A stretch of DNA of 64,000 nucleotides from positions 1 to 64,000 of the forward strand of contig NZ_JACCCC010000001.1 in assembly GCF_013408795.1 (NCBI RefSeq), read 5' to 3'. The first letter of the stretch is position 1; each line of letters starts with the position of its first letter. Of this stretch, positions 24,756 through 37,136 are shown in pieces. The stretch comes from Spinactinospora alkalitolerans (GTDB taxonomy: Bacteria > Actinomycetota > Actinomycetes > Streptosporangiales > Streptosporangiaceae). Below the pieces are notes generated by a model, which worked only from the letters and a program-made list of their open reading frames with translations, was not told the DNA's origin and searched no databases. A program made the translations under genes and the position numbers.

Positions 24756-25556
24756 TCACCCCCGCTTGAGCGCCTCGCACGTCGCCAGCGAGTCGCGCGC
24801 CCCGGCGGCCACCGCGCGGGCGCAGTAGACGATCCACTCCGCCATTCCGTCGGCCTTCCCGCTGAGGTAACCGCGCAGCGCGGGACCGTACTCCTCCCTG
24901 AGTTCCGCGTGCCCCAGCTCCGAGGGCACCAGCGACTTCGGGTCCAGGCCCCGCTCGATCAGGGTCAGCCGCTCGGCGGCCCTGGCGATGATGCCGTCGC
25001 CCCAGCCGAACGGGCGCAGCGCCACCAGTTCGCCGTGCACGATCGCGCTCACCACCAGCGCGGGGACGGCGGCGCGCGCGGACAGCAGCGCGTTCAGGGC
25101 GTCGATCCGCTCCGACACCAGCGCCGCGCCCGGCGCCGGGCCGATGCCGAGCGGGTCCTCGGCGGTCTCGCCGTCCAGCCGCGGCCGACCGATGGAGTCG
25201 GTCGGCACGGCGTCGGCCGCGGCCAGCACGTGCAGCCGGGCCAGCACCTGCCGGGGGGCCTTCGGCCAGGTCTCGACCAGACCGCCGAGCTCGCCCGACA
25301 CCCGAAGGGCGCCCTTGACGCGGGGGTCGTCGCTTTCGCCGGAGCGCACCTGCTCCAGGGAGGCGTCCGCGCCCTCCAGCACAGCGGAGGCGCGCGCCCC
25401 GCGCAGCGCCGCCTCCATGGAGACATCGGCGCTGCGTCGGCGCAGCACCCGGTGGCCGAGAAGTCGGTCGACGATGGCGCGCGTCTCCTGAACGGCCTCG
25501 TCGACCCCGGGAAGTTCCGCGATCCGCAGCAGCGGGTCGGCTGATCCAGCACTCAC
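24756..25556 (-). CDS. Degenerate Fic-fold protein
   Basis: This 266-residue protein starts at a GTG at 25556 (VSAGSADPLL). Its C-terminal half has a Fic-like layout: SAIVHGELVALRPFGWGDGII, corresponding to the Fic active-site motif HPFxxGNGRxxR, with the conserved His replaced (HGELVALRPF) and the Asn/Arg set altered (GDGIIARA). It therefore probably lacks normal AMP-transferase activity. A conserved actinobacterial homolog is often annotated oxidoreductase. It is divergent from acs, with both starts 134 bases apart. Confidence 0.65.
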   Translation of the reverse strand: MSAGSADPLLRIAELPGVDEAVQETRAIVDRLLGHRVLRRRSADVSMEAALRGARASAVLEGADASLEQVRSGESDDPRVKGALRVSGELGGLVETWPKAPRQVLARLHVLAAADAVPTDSIGRPRLDGETAEDPLGIGPAPGAALVSERIDALNALLSARAAVPALVVSAIVHGELVALRPFGWGDGIIARAAERLTLIERGLDPKSLVPSELGHAELREEYGPALRGYLSGKADGMAEWIVYCARAVAAGARDSLATCEALKRG

Positions 25557-25690
25557 GCTTACGAAGCCTACGTCCGGGTAACACCTGACCTGCGCGCCGA
25601 CCCACTTGTGACCGCTGCCGCCCGCTTGATGGAGTGGTGTCGACCACATGGTTTATTAGGGGAATCCTCGAAAGAGTAAGGAGCACCACA

Positions 25691-27667
<1,977 letters not shown>

Positions 27668-27686
27668 CCGGCGCGCGCACCCGATC

Positions 27687-27722
27687 GGCGCGCCCCCGGC
27701 CCCGCGGGACCGGGGGCGCGCC
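27687..27722 (+). terminator. Terminator after acs
   Basis: A 13-bp perfect stem, GGCGCGCCCCCGG (27687-27699) with CCGGGGGCGCGCC (27710-27722), begins 20 bases after the acs stop. No T-run follows. Confidence 0.7.
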
Positions 27723-27806
27723 GCTGCCGGAGGCGTTAGGGGCCCGGGGCGGGTGATATGTGGAAGGATGCCAAGGACGTTCGTCCGAATGAAGGGAGCC
27801 ACCTCG

Positions 27807-28241
27807 ATGCCCGAGACCAAGTCGGGTGGCCGGGAACCGGTGGACCGCGAAGGGGCGGAGCACTCGCTCGGCGAACTCGTCTCCGAGGCCGGCGGCAATC
27901 TCTCCCAGTTGGTGCGCCTGGAGATCGAACTCGCCAAGCTGGAGATCGCCCGGGACGCCCGCCAGGTCGCCAAGGGGTCAGGCCTGTTCGTCGTCGCGGC
28001 GGTCCTGGGGCACCTCGTCCTCGTCCTCGCGTCGATCACCATCGGGCTGGGGCTCTGGGAGCTGGGGCTGGCCCCGTGGCTGGCCTTCCTGATCGTCACC
28101 GTGTTCTACCTGCTGGTCGCCGGAGGCCTGGTCTTCGCGGGAACGCGCTACCTCAAGCGGCTCAAGGGCCTGCCCCGCACCGGTGAGACCATGTCCAAGA
28201 CCATGGCGGTGCTGCGGCGCGAACGCCCGGCCGACGCCTAG
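27807..28241 (+). CDS. Phage-holin-like membrane protein (actinobacterial DUF1469 type)
   Basis: This 144-residue protein has an N-terminal amphipathic helix-rich part (LGELVSEAGGNLSQLVRLEI, about residues 24-43). Two hydrophobic helices follow: LFVVAAVLGHLVLVLASITIG (about residues 67-87) and WLAFLIVTVFYLLVAGGLVF. The C-terminus is basic. This matches the phage_holin_3_6 family of membrane proteins widespread in actinobacterial chromosomes; most are not phage-borne. GAAGGGAG precedes the ATG at 27807. Its cellular role is not known. Confidence 0.83.
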   Translation: MPETKSGGREPVDREGAEHSLGELVSEAGGNLSQLVRLEIELAKLEIARDARQVAKGSGLFVVAAVLGHLVLVLASITIGLGLWELGLAPWLAFLIVTVFYLLVAGGLVFAGTRYLKRLKGLPRTGETMSKTMAVLRRERPADA

Positions 28242-28273
28242 GGCCGAAATGCGCGGAAACCTCGGGGCGGGCC

Positions 28274-29185
28274 ATGCCTGAGGAATCGGTCGTGCTGGTC
28301 GACGGGCCGTGGACGCACCGGACGGTGAGCGCCGCCGGGACCCGGTTCCACGTGGCCGAGGCGGGGGACGGGCCGCTGGTGCTGCTGCTGCACGGGTTCC
28401 CGCAGTTCTGGTGGACCTGGCACCACCAGCTCACCGCCCTCGCCGAGTCGGGTTACCGGGCCGTGGCCGTCGACCTGCGGGGCTACGGCGCCAGCGACAA
28501 GACGCCGCGCGGCTACGACCTCGTCACCCTGGCCTCCGATGCCGCCGGACTGGTCCGCGCGCTGGGCGAGGCCAACGCCGCCGTGGTCGGGCACGCCACC
28601 GGCGGCATGCTCGGCTGGACGATGGGCGCCTACTTTCCCAAGTCGGTGCGCCGCCTCGCCGTGCTGTCCATGCCGCACCCCCTGCGGCTGCGCGGCTCCA
28701 TGCTCGCCTCCGGCCAGGGCTGGGCCGGTCGGCACTTCCTCGGCTTCCAGCTGCCGGTGCTGCCCGAGCGCCGGCTCGTGGCCAACGACGCCGAGCTCGT
28801 CGCCAGGATGCTGCGGGCGTGGTCGCGGCCCGACTGGCCGGACCCCGCCACCGAGCGGCTGTGCCGCGACGCCTTCCAGATCCCCGGCGTGGCGCACTGC
28901 TCGCTGGAGTACCACCGCTGGCTCTTCCGCTCGCAGGCGCGCCCCGACGGGCAGCGCTACATGCGCCGGATGCGCCGTCCCATCGGCGTGCCGACGCTGC
29001 ACGTCCACGGCGCGCTCGACCCCTTCCTGCTGCCGATGACGGCGCGCGGCTCGGGCCGCTACGTCGACGCCCCCTACCGCTGGCGGCTGATCGACGGGGC
29101 CGGGCACTTCCCGCACCAGGAGCAGCCGGACCGGGTCAGCTCGCTGCTGACCGACTGGCTCGACGACAGCGAACCGGACTCCTGA
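28274..29185 (+). CDS. Alpha/beta hydrolase with Ala at nucleophile position
   Basis: This 303-residue alpha/beta hydrolase is close to the epoxide-hydrolase/haloalkane-dehalogenase group. The oxyanion HGFPQFWWTW is present at about residues 41-50, and the elbow reads VVGHATGGMLG (about residues 101-111). In the usual GHSxG or GHDxG pattern the third residue is the nucleophile; here it is Ala. The acid (HGALDPFLLPM) and the His (GAGHFPHQEQP) are kept. Either it is inactive as a hydrolase or it uses another mechanism. It follows the holin-like gene closely. Confidence 0.88.
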   Translation: MPEESVVLVDGPWTHRTVSAAGTRFHVAEAGDGPLVLLLHGFPQFWWTWHHQLTALAESGYRAVAVDLRGYGASDKTPRGYDLVTLASDAAGLVRALGEANAAVVGHATGGMLGWTMGAYFPKSVRRLAVLSMPHPLRLRGSMLASGQGWAGRHFLGFQLPVLPERRLVANDAELVARMLRAWSRPDWPDPATERLCRDAFQIPGVAHCSLEYHRWLFRSQARPDGQRYMRRMRRPIGVPTLHVHGALDPFLLPMTARGSGRYVDAPYRWRLIDGAGHFPHQEQPDRVSSLLTDWLDDSEPDS

Positions 29186-29347
29186 GCGCACCCCCGCTCC
29201 GCACCCCGTGCGGCCTGCGGGGGCAGACTTGGGAAGGGGCCGGGGCCGGGCCGTTGAAGGGTGCCGCGCCGGAAGCGCTCCGGCCGGCCCCGAAGGCGGC
29301 GCCGCGGGCGCGCGGCGACGGCGACGAATGGAGAGGGCGAGCGCGAG

Positions 29348-29836
29348 ATGAGTGCATTCCGGGACCGCAACCCCGAGGGGCGTGCCCAGAACCAGCGGCC
29401 GCGGGACCGCTACGGCCGCCCCCTGCCCCACGGAGTGCCCGGGGTCCCCCGCGTGCCGGACGACGCCGTGTTCACGCCGCAGGAGGGGCTGGCCGAGGCG
29501 CAGCGGCTGCTCGGCGACGGCTACGCCTTCCACGCCCACGAGGTGCTGGAGGCGGTCTGGAAGGCCGCGGATGAGGACGAGCGCGAGCTGTGGCGCGGGC
29601 TGGCCCAGATCGCGGTCGGACTGACGCACGCCCAGCGGGGCAATCGGACCGGCGCGGCCCGCCTGCTGCGGCGGGGCGCGGACCGGGTGGAGGCCTACGG
29701 CGCCGACGCGCCCCACGGGGTCGACGCGCTCGGAGCGGCCGCCCACGGCCGGGCCGTCGCCGACCGGATCGAGGCCGACGCCGCGGCGGAGGTGGATCCC
29801 GCCGCGCTGCGGCTGACCCGGTCGGGGAGCGCGTAG
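29348..29836 (+). CDS. DUF309 protein
   Basis: This 162-residue protein carries the DUF309 core: YAFHAHEVLEAVWK (about residues 59-72) and the paired LWRGLAQIAVGLTHAQRGN (about residues 81-99), with the conserved His of the HEVLE motif. It is a small, likely soluble helical protein of unknown biochemical function, common in actinobacteria. The start at ATG 29348 is preceded by GAGAGGGCGAGCGCGAG. It follows the hydrolase on the plus strand. Confidence 0.83.
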   Translation: MSAFRDRNPEGRAQNQRPRDRYGRPLPHGVPGVPRVPDDAVFTPQEGLAEAQRLLGDGYAFHAHEVLEAVWKAADEDERELWRGLAQIAVGLTHAQRGNRTGAARLLRRGADRVEAYGADAPHGVDALGAAAHGRAVADRIEADAAAEVDPAALRLTRSGSA

Positions 29837-30359
29837 GCGCGCGTGGCGTAGTCCGCAATCGGGGCGGACCGGTGGCCGGAGCGGTTCCGCCCCAGCTCTG
29901 CTGTGTACACGGGGATCCTCCCGCCGCCCGGGCCCGCGCGTTTTCGCCGCCCGGCGCCTCCTCCCCGCCCCGCAGTGCTGTGACGCATGTGACGTACGTC
30001 ATCTTCTGGGCTTTATGTGCGCTTTATGGCTAATGACCCGTTCCGTTTATTTATCGCATCGAATGTAATACCTTGCCTGCTCTAAACGGAGTTGTCGCGC
30101 TTTAGAGATCACCAAGTGATCACATATCCCAGGTGTGGCGTGGAAGTTGGCCCGCGGCCCTCTCTTTTTGAGACGGTGATGCGTAGAATCCCGGCACACC
30201 GTGGACGTTGGGTGCAACGGATGCGGTGGGCTGTATCCGTAACTGGTGGCACCCGCAAGACCCTGCTGTGCGTGCCGTCGGGCCACCCTTCTGGGTCCAC
30301 TCCGGACGACGGTGCGCGACCGTGCGGGGCCGCAACGTGCCCGTCTCAAGGAGGACGGA
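29837..30359. other. Long leader region of the H+-pyrophosphatase gene
   Basis: About 520 bases without a gene. The middle (30000-30110) is unusually AT-rich and probably holds the promoter. It contains two close CTTTATG words at 30011-30030 and the small palindrome GATCAC/GTGATC at 30107-30121. The final 200 bases are GC-rich and may form a structured 5' leader. No family riboswitch was recognised. Confidence 0.4.
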
Positions 30360-32759
<2,400 letters not shown>

Positions 32760-32762
32760 GGA

Positions 32763-32826
32763 GAGGCGGCCGTCCGGCCGCCTCCGACCGACAGCGGCGC
32801 CCTGCTCCCCGGGAGCAGGGCGCCGC
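32763..32826 (+). terminator. Double hairpin after hppA
   Basis: Two stems follow within 70 bases: GAGGCGGCCG/CGGCCGCCTC (32763-32784) and a 16-bp stem at 32794-32826 with arms GCGGCGCCCTGCTCCC and GGGAGCAGGGCGCCGC. The second is strong. Neither has a long T-run. Confidence 0.75.
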
Positions 32827-32863
32827 CTGCGTCCCCGCCGCGGGGCGTGGGAGACTTGGCTCC

Positions 32864-32956
32864 ATGTCCGGTATGAAGGGTCTCGGCGTCATCGTCGGGA
32901 CCATGTTCGTGTTCATCGCCGTACTCGCGATCCTGGCCACGGTGCTGGCGCCATGA
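32864..32956 (+). CDS. 30-residue membrane microprotein
   Basis: The sequence reads MSGMKGLGVIVGTMFVFIAV and then LAILATVLAP, one hydrophobic helix from about residue 7 onward. Its stop overlaps the ATG of the SixA-like gene by four bases (ATGA), so the two are translated together. It is very short, but the overlap and the helix support it. The function is unknown; it resembles small SDpB/SecE-like helper proteins only in size. Confidence 0.6.
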   Translation: MSGMKGLGVIVGTMFVFIAVLAILATVLAP

Positions 32957-33420
32957 GCGGGCGGCTGATCATCCTGCGGCACGCCCAGGCCGACCCCGGC
33001 ATCGGGACCTCCGACGCCGATCGCGAACTCACGGGCAAGGGACGCGTCCAGGCCGCCGCGGTCGGCAGGCTGCTGGCCGGGGAGGGGCTCGTTCCGGACC
33101 ACGTCATCTGCTCCACCGCCCGCCGCACCAGGCAGACCTGGGAGCTGGTGGCAGCGGGACTGCCGGGCGAGCCGACGGTGGACTTCGAACCGGCGGCCTA
33201 CTCCGCGGGCCTCGACGCCATGTTCGAGCTGATCGGGTTGGTCGGCGCCGACGTCGGCACGCTCATGGTCGTCGGACACAATCCGACCGCGGCCCAGCTC
33301 GCCGCGGCCTTCATCGGCGGCGTCGTCGCGTTTCCGCCGGCGAGCATCGCGGTGGCCGACCTCGACGTGGAGTGGCTCTACGCCGCCCCCGGCACCGGGA
33401 CCGGCCGGATCCTGACCTAG
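32953..33420 (+). CDS. SixA-like phosphohistidine phosphatase
   Basis: A 155-residue histidine phosphatase of the SixA type: the RHG-like signature LIILRHAQADP (about residues 5-15; RHA replaces RHG), VICSTARRTRQTWELV with the second Arg, and the general-acid His in LMVVGHNPTAAQLA. SixA dephosphorylates phosphohistidine in phosphorelay proteins; in actinobacteria the target is unknown. It is translationally coupled to the microprotein before it. It meets serB at the end with a four-base convergent overlap. Confidence 0.9.
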   Translation: MSGRLIILRHAQADPGIGTSDADRELTGKGRVQAAAVGRLLAGEGLVPDHVICSTARRTRQTWELVAAGLPGEPTVDFEPAAYSAGLDAMFELIGLVGADVGTLMVVGHNPTAAQLAAAFIGGVVAFPPASIAVADLDVEWLYAAPGTGTGRILT

Positions 33421-34637
33421 ACCTCGTCCTTCCGGTCGGCGGCCTCGATCTCTTCGCGGGAGACGCCGAGCAGGAACACGATGGTGTCCAGGTAGGGCAC
33501 GCTCACCGAGGTGTCGGCCTGCTCGCGGACCAGCGGTTTGGCGTTGAACGCCACGCCGAGGCCTGCCGTCTGGAGCATGTCCAGGTCGTTGGCTCCGTCG
33601 CCGATGGCCACGGTCTGGGTGAGCGGCACCCCCGCCTCGGCGGCGAAGCGCTCCAGCGCGGTGGCCTTGCCCTTGCGGTCGATGATCGGCCCGACCAGGC
33701 CGCCGGTGAGCCTGCCGTCGACGATCTCCAGCGTGTTCGCCGCGGAGTGGTCGATGCCGAGCCGCTCCACGAGCGCATCGGTGACCTGGGAGAATCCGCC
33801 GCTGACGATGGCGCACTCGTAGCCGAGCCGCTTGAGCGTGCGCACCAGGGTCCGGGCGCCCGGGGTCAGCACCAGCTTCTCCCTGACGTCGTCGAGTGCG
33901 CTCGCGTCGAGGCCCTTGAGCAGCGCGACGCGGCGCCGCAGGGACTCCTCGAAGTCCAGTTCGCCGCGCATGGCCTCCGCTGTGACCCGCGCGACCTCCT
34001 CGGCGCATCCGGCGTGCTCGGCCAGCAGCTCGATGACCTCGCCCTGGATCAGGGTGGAGTCGACGTCCATCACGACCAGGTGCTTGCCCCGCCGGTGCAG
34101 GCCGCTGGGCTGGACGGCGACGTCGATCGACTGGGTGGCGGCCTCCATGGCCAGGTCCGCGCGGAGCTGCTCGGTGTCGGCGCCGGAGACCACGAGCTCG
34201 ATCGAGGTCACCGGGTAGCTCGCGAGCCGTTCGATGCGGTCGATGTTGGCCCCGGCGCGCGCCACGCACGAGGCGATCGCGCCGAGCGCGCCCGGACGCA
34301 GTGGATTCGCGAGGATCGTGACGTGCAGCTTCCCGGTTCCGGCGGCGCTCACGCGGCCGTTGCCGTCGGAGCACTCCACCTGCATGCCGAGGTCGACGAC
34401 GGTCTTCTCGATCGCGCTGCGGACCTCTTCGAACACGCGGTCGCGGCTGACGCCGGGCGCGACCCGGTCGTCGACCGACAGCAGTGCGCCGAGGACGAGG
34501 CGACCGCCGATGACGACCTGTTCGAGGTCGGCGAGGGTGACGGGGAAGACCGACAGGGTGCTCAGCAACCGCGCGCTCACGCCGGGACGGTCGCGTCCGG
34601 TCACCGTTACCAGGAGCGTGGAATTCGGAAGAATCAT
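33417..34637 (-). CDS. serB: Phosphoserine phosphatase with ACT domains
   Basis: This 406-residue protein removes phosphate from L-phosphoserine in the last step of serine synthesis. The N-terminal region (about residues 1-170) reads as two ACT-like domains (VTVTGRDRPGVSARLLSTLS). The HAD catalytic part starts with MDVDSTLIQGEVIELLAE, continues with SGGFSQVTDALVERLGID, and ends with AIGDGANDLDMLQTAGLGVAF. The fused ACT domains may give allosteric control by serine or a derivative. It is convergent with sixA. Confidence 0.95.
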   Translation of the reverse strand: MILPNSTLLVTVTGRDRPGVSARLLSTLSVFPVTLADLEQVVIGGRLVLGALLSVDDRVAPGVSRDRVFEEVRSAIEKTVVDLGMQVECSDGNGRVSAAGTGKLHVTILANPLRPGALGAIASCVARAGANIDRIERLASYPVTSIELVVSGADTEQLRADLAMEAATQSIDVAVQPSGLHRRGKHLVVMDVDSTLIQGEVIELLAEHAGCAEEVARVTAEAMRGELDFEESLRRRVALLKGLDASALDDVREKLVLTPGARTLVRTLKRLGYECAIVSGGFSQVTDALVERLGIDHSAANTLEIVDGRLTGGLVGPIIDRKGKATALERFAAEAGVPLTQTVAIGDGANDLDMLQTAGLGVAFNAKPLVREQADTSVSVPYLDTIVFLLGVSREEIEAADRKDEV

Positions 34638-34796
34638 GACGTGCTCTAAGGTACTCGGCCCGTCTCCGGTGCCGCGTGCCGAGGTCGGTCAACGAACCGC
34701 CGCGCCCCCCAATGTTCACCTGGCGCTCATGTGCGGTCGGCGGAGCGTGAGCTGCTCCGCGTCCGCCGATCCGATGAGTGGGTTTTCTCCTGCAGT

Positions 34797-34825
34797 CACG
34801 TACTTTATAGCCGCTAAAGTACGTG
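34797..34825. promoter_or_regulatory. Perfect 11-bp palindrome upstream of a small regulator operon
   Basis: The arms CACGTACTTTA and TAAAGTACGTG are perfect inverted repeats around a 7-base spacer. It lies 23 bases before the start of the small gene at 34849 and about 155 bases before the regulator. The regulator at 34980 is probably its ligand: a likely autoregulatory operator. Confidence 0.6.
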
Positions 34826-34848
34826 AGTGGTTCGAAAGGACGGGTGTG

Positions 34849-34983
34849 GTGAGCGAAGAAGAGCGACGGCGGGCGCGGAAGGCGCCGGCGGAGGCCGACC
34901 GGCTGCGAGCGCGGGCGCGGCGGGCGAGCCGGTGGTTCTCCGGTCCGTTCTTCGCCGCGGCCGTCACCGGACGGCGCTCATGA
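34849..34983 (+). CDS. 44-residue protein upstream of winged-helix regulator
   Basis: GTG-start frame VSEEERRRARKAPAEADRLR, a very basic amphipathic helix-like sequence, ending FAAAVTGRRS. AAAGGA lies upstream. Its last codons overlap the regulator's ATG by four bases, so they are translated together. The high Arg content suggests nucleic-acid or membrane-surface contact, which is speculative. Confidence 0.55.
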   Translation: MSEEERRRARKAPAEADRLRARARRASRWFSGPFFAAAVTGRRS

Positions 34984-35300
34984 GTCATCTGCGCCACGAA
35001 CTGGACCCGGTGATCCACTCCCCGGTGCGGTTCTCGATCGTGGCGACGCTCTCGGCGGTGGAACGCGCCGAGTTCCGGTTCATCCGCGACACGGTCGAGG
35101 TCAGCGACTCGGCGCTGTCCCAGCACCTGACGACGTTGGAGAAGGCCGGATACGCGGCCATCCGCAAGGGGCAGATCGGGCGGCGCACCACCACGTGGGT
35201 CTCGCTCACCTCCGCCGGCCACGACGCCTTCAGACAGCACGTCGCGGTCCTCAACCGGATCGCCGCGCAGCCGCCTGGCGGGAGTGAACCGCCCCGGTGA
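34980..35300 (+). CDS. Winged-helix transcriptional regulator
   Basis: A 106-residue wHTH protein: LRHELDPVIHSPVRFSIVAT, then VSDSALSQHLTTLEKAGYAA (recognition helix region, about residues 40-59). The beta wing is IRKGQIGRRTTTWVSLT. It is similar to MarR/DUF4423-like small regulators found near membrane proteins. It is preceded by the palindrome at 34797-34825 and the 44-residue gene, an arrangement expected for autoregulation. The ligand is not predictable. Confidence 0.85.
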   Translation: MSHLRHELDPVIHSPVRFSIVATLSAVERAEFRFIRDTVEVSDSALSQHLTTLEKAGYAAIRKGQIGRRTTTWVSLTSAGHDAFRQHVAVLNRIAAQPPGGSEPPR

Positions 35301-35313
35301 ACCGTAAGGACCG

Positions 35314-35523
35314 ATGGCGCGGCAGAGCGGGCTGAACCGGACCGCGGTGTCGCGGATCCGGCGGGGCACCTGCACCTCGGTCACAGAGCTGGAGCCGGCG
35401 CTGCAGTCCTGGATCGCCGACTACAACGAGGATCCACGTCCGCTCGTGTGGACCAAGAGCGCCGAGGAGATCTTCGCGGCCATCACCGCATACCTTCACC
35501 GAATCAGCGACTCGGAACACTAG
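35314..35523 (+). pseudogene. IS630-type transposase remnant
   Basis: 69 codons join an N-terminal helix-turn-helix-like piece (ARQSGLNRTAVSRIRRG) to a C-terminal piece (SWIADYNEDPRPLVWTKSAE, then EEIFAAITAYLHRISDS). These are the start and end of IS630-family transposases, without the catalytic core. It is therefore an internally deleted fragment. It overlaps the convergent flavoprotein gene by four bases. Confidence 0.65.
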
Positions 35524-36908
35524 CCCGGGGACGCCTCGGTCTTCTCGCTCAGCTTGCGGGCCGCGATCAGGACGGGGTCCCAGACCGGGGAGAACGGCGG
35601 GGCGTAGCCGAGGTCCATGCCGGAGACCTCCTCGACGGACATGTCGTTCCACAGCGCCGTGGCGAGCACGTCCACGCGCTTGCCCGCGTTCTCCCTCCCG
35701 ACGATCTGGCCGCCCAGCAGCCGGCCGGTCCGGCGTTCGGCGAGGAGCTTGAGGCACATGGTCGTGGCACCCGGGTAGTAGCCGGCGCGGGTGGTGGACT
35801 CCACCGTGACGGTCTCGAACTCGAACCCGGCCCGCTGCGCCTCCTTCTCGTTGAGGCCCGTGCGCGACACCTCCAGGCCGCAGATCTTGGTGATCGCGGT
35901 GCCGACGACACCGGCGAAGTGGGCGTAGCCGCCGCCGATGTTGGTGCCGGCGACCCGCCCCTGCTTGTTGGCGTGGGTGCCGAGCGCGATCGCGACGGGC
36001 GCGCGCGAGACGCGGTGGAACGTCTCCACGCAGTCCCCCGCGGCCCACACGTCGGACGCGGAGGTGCGCATCCGCCGGTCCACCGCGATGCCGCCGGTCG
36101 GCCCGATCCGCAGTCCCGCCCTGCGGGCCAGGTCGCTGTCGGGGCGCACGCCCATGCCGAGGACCACGATGTCGGCCTCGTGGACCGCCTGCTCGGTCAC
36201 CACCGCACTGACCCGGCCGCCCGCCGTCTCGAAGCCGGTCACCTTCGCGCCGGGGTGGAATTCCACCCCCATCGCGCACACGGCCTCGCGCACCAGCCGG
36301 CCCATGTCGGGGTCGAGCGTGCCCATCGGTTCCGGGGCCGCCTCGACCAGGTCCACCCGCATGCCGCGCTCCAGGAACGCCTCGGCCATCTCCAGGCCGA
36401 TGTAGCCGCCCCCCACCACGACGGCGCGGCGCGGCCGCCGCTCGTCGACGTACTCGCGCACCCGGATGCCGTCGGCCAGGGTCTGCACGCCGAAGATCCC
36501 TTCGGCGTCGGAGCCGGGCCAGTCGGGGCGGATCGGCACCGCCCCGGTGGCGATCATGAGCCGGTCGAAGCGCTCTTCGCGCTCCGCCCCCTGCGCGTCC
36601 ACCGTGCGGACGACGCGGCGGTCCAGGTCGACGTCGGTCGCCTCGGTCCCGGTGCGCACGTCGATCGCGTGGTCGCGGATGAAGGTGGCGGGGTCGCGGG
36701 CGATCAGCTCGTCCGCGCTCGGCACGGTCCCCCCGACCAGGTAGGGGATGCCGCACGCCGAGTAGGAGGTGTGGTCGCCGCGTTCCAGCGCGACGATCTC
36801 CAGGTCGTCGGGCCCGCACCGGCGGCGCGCCTGCGAGGCCGCGCTCATCCCCCCGGCGTCGCCCCCGATGACGACCAGTCGTGTCCGGTCGTTAACCCGT
36901 CGCTCCAT
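35520..36908 (-). CDS. CoA-disulfide reductase/NADH oxidase-like flavoprotein
   Basis: This 462-residue pyridine nucleotide-disulfide reductase has an FAD site VVIGGDAGGMSAASQARR (about residues 11-28), the redox cysteine in SYSACGIPYLVGG (about residue 51), and the NAD site RAVVVGGGYIGLEMAEAFLE. Further motifs are ASDVWAAGDCVET and a C-terminal dimerisation domain containing KRVDVLATALWNDMSVEEV. A single redox cysteine is typical of the CoA-disulfide reductase/Npx/NOX group. The exact electron acceptor cannot be told. Confidence 0.92.
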   Translation of the reverse strand: MERRVNDRTRLVVIGGDAGGMSAASQARRRCGPDDLEIVALERGDHTSYSACGIPYLVGGTVPSADELIARDPATFIRDHAIDVRTGTEATDVDLDRRVVRTVDAQGAEREERFDRLMIATGAVPIRPDWPGSDAEGIFGVQTLADGIRVREYVDERRPRRAVVVGGGYIGLEMAEAFLERGMRVDLVEAAPEPMGTLDPDMGRLVREAVCAMGVEFHPGAKVTGFETAGGRVSAVVTEQAVHEADIVVLGMGVRPDSDLARRAGLRIGPTGGIAVDRRMRTSASDVWAAGDCVETFHRVSRAPVAIALGTHANKQGRVAGTNIGGGYAHFAGVVGTAITKICGLEVSRTGLNEKEAQRAGFEFETVTVESTTRAGYYPGATTMCLKLLAERRTGRLLGGQIVGRENAGKRVDVLATALWNDMSVEEVSGMDLGYAPPFSPVWDPVLIAARKLSEKTEASPG

Positions 36909-37136
36909 GTGGCCTCCCTTGGTGGACGCTTGCGCGTCAGCCCGTGCGCGTTCCATGGGATCATCCCCATGGTGGGCCGGGCATTCGCCCCTGGTTTTGG
37001 TTAACGTGGTGGATAATCACGCGTGTCTTCTCCGCCGCGGACGGCCACGGCGCCCCCTATCGCCGTCCGGGCCCGGCGACGTGCGCCGTCCCAGCGGGAT
37101 CCGTGTGCGACAAGCTTCTCTAGGAGGGCGACTTAC

